Shown here piece after piece: positions 7,694 through 10,352 of a DNA stretch of 10,352 nucleotides. The DNA is from an uncultured Collinsella sp. (lineage in GTDB: Bacteria > Actinomycetota > Coriobacteriia > Coriobacteriales > Coriobacteriaceae), in assembly GCA_900554255.1 (NCBI GenBank), contig USGN01000030.1:1-10352 (forward strand), read 5' to 3'. How positions within the stretch are numbered: the stretch's first letter is position 1; the number at the start of each line of letters is the position of its first letter. The notes below the pieces were generated by a model. That model was given only the letters and a program-made list of their open reading frames with translations. It did no database searches and was not told the DNA's origin. The position numbers and the translations under genes were made by a program.

Positions 7694-7698
7694 AGGGT

Positions 7699-7705
7699 CC
7701 TCCTT
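7699..7705 (-). promoter_or_regulatory. mgtA ribosome binding site
   Basis: AAGGAGG on the minus strand, five bases before the ATG at 7693, fixes the mgtA start and argues against the longer open frame that reaches 7744. Confidence 0.8.
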
Positions 7706-7781
7706 GTTGAAGGGAGTTAGCGTACGTGTCGTATTGAGTTGCAAAAAACCTAGATGTCGCTCACGTCAAGCTCACGAACCA

Positions 7782-7808
7782 CCACAAAGGGGACAGGCAC
7801 CTTTGTGG
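7782..7808. repeat. REP-like hairpin CCACAAAGG / CCTTTGTGG in the mgtA leader
   Basis: A perfect 9-bp stem (7782-7790 with 7800-7808) closes a 9-base loop, GGACAGGCA. It lies between the small upstream ORF and the mgtA ribosome site, so it would be transcribed in the mgtA leader. The AAAGGGGACAGGCACCTTT core resembles short palindromes dispersed in Coriobacteriia genomes (recollection, not checked). No T-tract follows directly on the minus strand. Confidence 0.7.
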
Positions 7809-7832
7809 GGGGTGACGATCTGCCGGTGGCGT

Positions 7833-7904
7833 TTATGCGTGTGCGGAGTCCTCGCGGCGTGCCGAGGGCGACATGCAGGTTTTTCGACTGGGACTGCCTT
7901 CCAT
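7833..7904 (-). CDS. Putative 23-residue leader peptide upstream of mgtA
   Basis: A short ORF lies in the predicted mgtA leader RNA. It starts at ATG 7904 with a near-ideal ribosome site (AGGAGG, six-base spacer) and ends with TAA at 7833-7835. The product begins MEGSPSRKTCMSPSARRE and is hydrophilic and basic, with no membrane segment. Two prolines (residues 5 and 13) and an Arg pair (16-17) are visible. It ends 139 bases before the mgtA start, leaving room for a hairpin switch. Salmonella mgtA and mgtC leaders carry short ORFs whose translation controls downstream transcription; this peptide is not obviously homologous, and the analogy rests on position only. It could instead be a chance ORF inside repeat sequence. 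The ribosome site is the strongest argument for translation. Confidence 0.45.
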   Translation of the reverse strand: MEGSPSRKTCMSPSARREDSAHA

Positions 7905-7971
7905 GGCACACCTCCTAAAGGCTGAGCGCAGCGCGCTTTGGGTATCTCGTACCCCTTTTTAATCCGCCCGT

Positions 7972-8000
7972 ATTCTTGATGAGGGGGTTTGAAATGTCAA
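7972..8000 (-). promoter_or_regulatory. Predicted sigma70-type promoter for mgtA leader
   Basis: On the minus strand a perfect -35 box TTGACA (8000-7995) is followed by a 17-base spacer and the -10 box AAGAAT (7977-7972, four of six consensus bases). Transcription would begin near 7965, giving a leader of about 270 bases before mgtA that includes the small ORF and the hairpin. Confidence 0.6.
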
Positions 8001-8005
8001 CCCCC
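7983..8005. promoter_or_regulatory. Candidate operator palindrome overlapping the mgtA -35 box
   Basis: GGGGGTT (7983-7989) and AACCCCC (7999-8005) form an inverted repeat separated by nine bases. The right arm overlaps the mgtA -35 box (7995-8000). A regulator bound here could control mgtA and perhaps the divergent pyrE. The binding protein is unknown. Confidence 0.4.
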
Positions 8006-8131
8006 ATTGTTCGGAAAACCATTCCCCCTGACAAAGCCTTTACAGAATGCCGCGGTCTCAAAGCGCGCCCGCATCGACGCTTCGCCTGCGCTAAACTGGA
8101 AGGTACGTACGCGATTACGAGAGGAGCCCGC

Positions 8132-8815
8132 ATGGAGGCTTACAAGCAAGAGTTCATCAAGTTTATGGTCGAGTCCGACGTCCTTAAGTTCGGCAGCTTT
8201 ACGCTCAAGAGCGGCCGTCAGTCCCCGTTCTTTATGAACGCCGGTGCTTACGTGACGGGCTACCAGCTCAAGAAGCTGGGCGAGTATTACGCCCAGGCCA
8301 TCCACGATAACTTTGGCGACGACTTTGACGTGCTGTTTGGGCCGGCCTACAAGGGCATTCCCCTGGCCGTCGTGACCGCGATTGCCTACCACGAGCTGTA
8401 CGGCAAGGAGGTCAAGTACTGCTGCGACCGCAAGGAGGCCAAGGACCACGGTGCCGATAAGGGCAACCTGCTGGGTTATGAGCCCCAGGACGGCGACCGC
8501 GTGGTCATGGTCGAGGACGTCACCACCAGCGGCAAGTCCATCGACGAGACCTATCCCAAGGTTAAGGCTGCTGCCGACGTCGAAATCAAGGGCCTCATCG
8601 TGTCCCTCAACCGCATGGAGGTCGGCAAGGGCGGCGTGACCACCGCGCAGAAGGAGATCGAGGCAAAGTACGGTTTCCCCGTCGCGAGCATCGTTTCCAT
8701 GGACGAGGTCGTCGAGACCCTCTACAACCACGAGATCGACGGCAAGGTCGTCATTGATGACGAACTCAAGACCGCCATCGACGCCTACTACGAGCAGTAC
8801 GGAGCTCGGGAGTAG
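8132..8815 (+). CDS. pyrE: Orotate phosphoribosyltransferase
   Basis: This 227-residue cytoplasmic enzyme converts orotate and PRPP to orotidine 5'-monophosphate, the fifth step of de novo UMP synthesis. The phosphoribosyltransferase PRPP-binding loop reads VMVEDVTTSGKS at 125-136, with the paired acidic residues E128/D129. An N-terminal 'FTLKSGRQSPFF' segment (23-34) supplies the conserved Lys and substrate contacts. 'FGPAYKGIPLA' (69-79) is the family signature, and 'RKEAKDHG' (100-107) is the mobile catalytic loop. The length is slightly above E. coli PyrE (213), as in clostridial-type enzymes. The start at 8132 has GAGAGGAG five bases upstream; the open frame extends back to 7976 but has no ribosome site there. 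It is divergent from mgtA and followed by a strong terminator, so it is probably monocistronic; no other pyr gene is in the window. A possible -10 (TAAACT, 8092-8097) has no clear -35. Confidence 0.96.
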   Translation: MEAYKQEFIKFMVESDVLKFGSFTLKSGRQSPFFMNAGAYVTGYQLKKLGEYYAQAIHDNFGDDFDVLFGPAYKGIPLAVVTAIAYHELYGKEVKYCCDRKEAKDHGADKGNLLGYEPQDGDRVVMVEDVTTSGKSIDETYPKVKAAADVEIKGLIVSLNRMEVGKGGVTTAQKEIEAKYGFPVASIVSMDEVVETLYNHEIDGKVVIDDELKTAIDAYYEQYGARE

Positions 8816-8884
8816 TTACGCGGTTTTACCAAACGCCGTAACCGGCCGACGCTACGCGCCGCCCAGGCCGACAATTTGTCATTC

Positions 8885-8926
8885 AAAAGGCGAGGCATGA
8901 CCAGAAGGTCTATGCCTCGCCTTTTT
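8885..8926 (+). terminator. Strong intrinsic terminator after pyrE
   Basis: The arms AAAAGGCGAGGCAT (8885-8898) and ATGCCTCGCCTTTT (8912-8925) pair over 14 bp. The stem is extended by an inner GACC/GGTC pairing around the loop AGAA and followed by a T-run. It lies about 70 bases after the pyrE stop. The 5' A-run means it could also work in the opposite direction. Confidence 0.92.
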
Positions 8927-9004
8927 CATGCCAACTTGTTCGCCCTGGACGTCGCTCGCTGTCCGTCCTCTACCTGCGACGTCGCCTTGCTCCGAATGCG
9001 GCAG

Positions 9005-9035
9005 TGATCCCCTGGGGACGGAGGAAAACGGATCA
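9005..9035. repeat. REP-like palindrome TGATCC / GGATCA with GGGGACGGAGG core
   Basis: TGATCC (9005-9010) and GGATCA (9030-9035) flank CCTGGGGACGGAGGAAAAC. The stem is short (six base pairs plus a wobble), but the GGGGACGGAGGAAAACGGATCA core looks like a dispersed REP element. It lies in the 5' spacer of the HTH-desulfoferrodoxin gene. Confidence 0.55.
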
Positions 9036-9041
9036 TTCAGG

Positions 9042-9066
9042 ATGAGCGTCCAAAAATCCGGCTCGT
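9042..9066. repeat. Imperfect hairpin with ATGAGCGT and GTCCAAAAATCC
   Basis: GAGC (9044-9047) pairs with GCTC (9061-9064), and the flanks partly extend the stem. The same words recur downstream of the next gene: ATGAGCGT at 9838-9845 and GTCCAAAAATCC at 9915-9926 (here at 9048-9059). It is therefore a partial copy of the element at 9837-9933. Confidence 0.5.
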
Positions 9067-9095
9067 TCGATTGGCGCATGTCTACGCAGCGTAGG

Positions 9096-9124
9096 TTGTC
9101 GAGCCTGGCCTTCAAATGGATACT
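9096..9124 (+). promoter_or_regulatory. Candidate promoter of the HTH-desulfoferrodoxin gene
   Basis: TTGTCG (9096-9101, four of six) is followed by a 17-base spacer and GATACT (9119-9124, four of six). Transcription would start near 9131, which is downstream of the ATG at 9116 and so supports the start at 9173. Confidence 0.4.
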
Positions 9125-9131
9125 GACTGTC

Positions 9132-9141
9132 GAACCGGTTC
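9132..9141. promoter_or_regulatory. GAACCGGTTC palindrome at the predicted start site
   Basis: A perfect 10-bp palindrome falls right after the candidate -10 box, a typical place for a self-repressing HTH protein to bind. Ten-bp palindromes also occur by chance, so this is tentative. Confidence 0.3.
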
Positions 9142-9172
9142 ACTCCATTTCTTCAATTTGATTGGACAGCTC

Positions 9173-9793
9173 ATGAACCAGACACGGCAAACCAATGCTT
9201 CCCATACTTTTTTGGCAGCGCATGCCATCAAGCGGCTGCGTGAAGAGCGCGGCCTCACTCAGCGCGCCCTGGCGGAAAGCCTTGGCGTGACCGATAAAGC
9301 CGTCAGCAAGTGGGAATCCGGCCGCGGCCTTCCCGACATTTCCCTCGTTGAGCCTTTGGCCCAGAGACTCGGCATAAGCGTGGCTGAGCTTTTGGCTGGT
9401 GACATTCGGGCCAACGCCAACCGTGCAGGCAATATGCTCAAAGGTGTCTTTTACGTTTGCCCTATCTGCGGAAACGTTGTGCACGCGCTCGGAGAAGGCA
9501 GCTTTAGCTGCTGTGGCTCCACGATGTTTTCCCAGGAGGCCGAAGAGCCGGACGCGGACCACGCCTTTTCCATCGAGCGCATCGAGGACGATTGGTACGT
9601 CACGCTCGATCATCCCATGACCAAGGATCACTACATTAGCTTTGTGGCATATGCGACTATGGACGGCATCTGCTTTAAGAAGCTCTATCCAGAGCAATCG
9701 GTGCAGCCGCGATTCCATATTACCGGGCGCGGCAGGATATATCTTTACTGCAACCAACACGGACTCTTTACGTCGCTGACGCCTCGCAAATAA
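9173..9793 (+). CDS. XRE-family HTH protein fused to a desulfoferrodoxin-type iron domain
   Basis: This 206-residue fusion has an N-terminal XRE/Cro-type helix-turn-helix (about 16-72; 'RLREERGLTQRALAESLGVTDKAVSKWESGRGLPDI'-type core, where the recognition helix reads TDKAVSKWESG). The rest follows the order of desulfoferrodoxin. First is a rubredoxin-like centre I, C96-P-I-C99 with C113-C114. Then comes the superoxide-reductase centre II, with candidate ligands H130, H147, H153 (six apart, in DHPMTKDH), C193 and H196 (in YCNQHG). Spacing matches the His-x5-His and Cys-x2-His of known enzymes. It probably binds DNA and two irons, so a redox- or superoxide-responsive regulator is inferred; enzyme activity is also possible. 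The start at 9173 has only a weak GGACAG site; 9116 is in frame but lies upstream of the predicted -10 box and adds a non-conserved-looking tail. Related repeat hairpins flank the gene, and the next gene is convergent. Confidence 0.9.
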   Translation: MNQTRQTNASHTFLAAHAIKRLREERGLTQRALAESLGVTDKAVSKWESGRGLPDISLVEPLAQRLGISVAELLAGDIRANANRAGNMLKGVFYVCPICGNVVHALGEGSFSCCGSTMFSQEAEEPDADHAFSIERIEDDWYVTLDHPMTKDHYISFVAYATMDGICFKKLYPEQSVQPRFHITGRGRIYLYCNQHGLFTSLTPRK

Positions 9794-9836
9794 CGGCTGT
9801 CTATCCGCCCTCCTCATGCGTTCCCAGGGGACCCAA

Positions 9837-9906
9837 AATGAGCGTGGATAATCTCCCGGTTTTGGCGTGTGTGCGGGCTCAAAGTGGGAGATTATCCACG
9901 CTCGTT
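9837..9906. repeat. Long inverted repeat between convergent genes
   Basis: The 18-base arms GAGCGTGGATAATCTCCC (9840-9857) and its perfect complement (9886-9903) can be extended to 21 bp with one G-T wobble. The loop is 28 bases. It lies between the HTH-desulfoferrodoxin stop and the converging SIS gene, so it may act as a bidirectional transcript-end structure, though no T-run follows. A GGGGACCC motif precedes it (9827-9834). Confidence 0.82.
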
Positions 9907-9909
9907 ATT

Positions 9910-9933
9910 CGAGTGTCCAAAAATCCACGCTCG
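9910..9933. repeat. Second GAGTGT / ACGCTC hairpin
   Basis: CGAGTGT (9910-9916) pairs with ACGCTCG (9927-9933) with one wobble around CCAAAAATCC. Its right arm repeats the ATCCACGCTCGT of the larger hairpin just upstream. It ends four bases before the stop codon of the minus-strand SIS gene. Confidence 0.55.
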
Positions 9934-9936
9934 TCG

Positions 9937-10352
9937 CTACTTGAGCCCGGGGAGGCGGGTGTAGGGAAACGATCGCTCTAGGAATTCGGCGCAGTGGGCG
10001 TAGTCTTTGGCGAAGTAGCTGCTGTAGAGCGAATCGAGCACGTATTGCACGGCGATATGGCTGGCGAACTGCGTGATGCGATGCGTCATGCTCTCGTGGT
10101 CACTCACCGTAAGGTAGGCGGCAAAGCCAGGGTGAATGCGCGCGCAATAAGGCGTGCCGATGACGATGACCGGGACATGTCGACTGCTGAGGATCGGCAA
10201 GATGTCCTTGAGGTTGGGGGCAAGGCCGCTGTAGGAGATGACGATTGCCGCATGGTCGGGGCCCGAGGCGAGCGCCGTTCGCACCTGGGCCTCGACACCG
10301 TCGTGGCACGTCGCGCTTTTACCGGCGGAGAGCAGGCGGTCGCGGAACATTC
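9937..10352 (-). CDS. MurR/RpiR-type SIS-domain regulator, C-terminal part
   Basis: This frame is open to the window edge, so only the C-terminal 137 or so residues are seen and the true start lies beyond 10352; the Met near 10350 is probably internal. The visible part matches the SIS (sugar isomerase) fold of MurR/RpiR transcription regulators: 'DHAAIVISYSGLAPNLKDILPILSSRHVPVIVIG', in which the ISYSG turn contacts the phosphosugar in this family, and then a C-terminal helical cap ('HRITQFASHIAVQYVLDSLYSSYFAKDY'). Full-length relatives have an N-terminal HTH_6 DNA-binding domain, expected just outside the window but not visible. The role inferred is control of a sugar or amino-sugar operon by a phosphorylated ligand, but the target cannot be named. 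It is convergent with the HTH-desulfoferrodoxin gene, with hairpin repeats between them. Confidence 0.8.
   Translation of the reverse strand, partial: MFRDRLLSAGKSATCHDGVEAQVRTALASGPDHAAIVISYSGLAPNLKDILPILSSRHVPVIVIGTPYCARIHPGFAAYLTVSDHESMTHRITQFASHIAVQYVLDSLYSSYFAKDYAHCAEFLERSFPYTRLPGLK

Noticed and set aside
5774..7720. 648-codon open frame on the plus strand
   Set aside because: It is antisense to mgtA, whose frame carries every P-type ATPase motif. Its His/Gly/Asp-rich product has no domain.
7694..7965. M-box (ykoK-type) Mg2+ riboswitch in the mgtA leader
   Set aside because: I looked for the conserved M-box core in the minus-strand leader and did not recognise it; a covariance-model search would be decisive.
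7976..8131. 52-residue N-terminal extension of pyrE
   Set aside because: It covers the divergent promoter region and has no ribosome site, and PyrE relatives begin near the start at 8132, which has GAGAGGAG upstream.
7915..8133. 72-codon minus-strand frame between pyrE and mgtA
   Set aside because: It crosses the predicted mgtA promoter and starts on the complement of the pyrE ATG without a usable ribosome site.
8879..9115. 78-codon minus-strand frame over the pyrE terminator
   Set aside because: Its C-terminal codons are the terminator hairpin itself, and the rest is REP sequence. It is a typical spurious frame.
1..10352. CRISPR arrays, tRNA or rRNA genes, transposases and phage genes
   Set aside because: No regularly spaced direct repeats, cloverleaf-like sequence or relevant protein motifs were seen on either strand.

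Overview
The window looks like a chromosomal segment of a high-GC, anaerobic, gut-type actinobacterium, most likely a Coriobacteriia member close to Collinsella. This is an inference from four things: strong third-position GC, a helix-turn-helix protein fused to a desulfoferrodoxin-type iron domain (an anaerobe's oxygen-defence fold), an MgtA-type magnesium pump, and many short palindromic repeats built around GGGGAC in the spacers. No 16S gene or other phylogenetic marker is present, so the genus is not proven.

Layout. Positions 68-4365 hold four minus-strand genes. In transcription order they are a DUF4428-type double zinc-ribbon protein, a YdjG-like double zinc-ribbon membrane protein, an SPFH-domain (YdjI-like) protein ending in two zinc ribbons, and a secreted lipoprotein. 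The first three sit 24 and 48 bp apart and form a convincing operon. The lipoprotein follows after 80 bp that contain a GC-rich hairpin. A spacer of about 560 bp with decayed-looking repeat sequence, a long inverted repeat and a low-complexity patch then leads to mgtA (minus strand). Its upstream region holds a good sigma70-type promoter, a short ORF with a strong ribosome binding site, and a repeat hairpin, all inside the predicted leader RNA. pyrE is divergent from mgtA and ends at a strong intrinsic terminator. Next comes the HTH-desulfoferrodoxin fusion gene, flanked on both sides by related palindromic repeats. The window ends inside a minus-strand SIS-domain gene of the MurR/RpiR type.

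How the genes may work together. The SPFH/zinc-ribbon trio resembles the Bacillus subtilis ydjG-ydjI part of the sigma-W envelope-stress operon, but no pspA is visible here and a DUF4428 gene takes part instead. I infer a membrane-associated SPFH scaffold with zinc-ribbon partners, perhaps for envelope maintenance. mgtA (Mg2+ import) and pyrE (UMP synthesis) are divergent, and each appears to be its own transcription unit. The HTH-desulfoferrodoxin protein keeps all expected iron ligands and could be a superoxide- or redox-sensing regulator.

The points most worth following are the SPFH/zinc-ribbon/DUF4428 module, the HTH-desulfoferrodoxin fusion with its altered second-shell residues, the mgtA leader with its small ORF, and the families of short palindromes in the spacers. 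No tRNA, rRNA, CRISPR array, transposase or phage gene was recognised.
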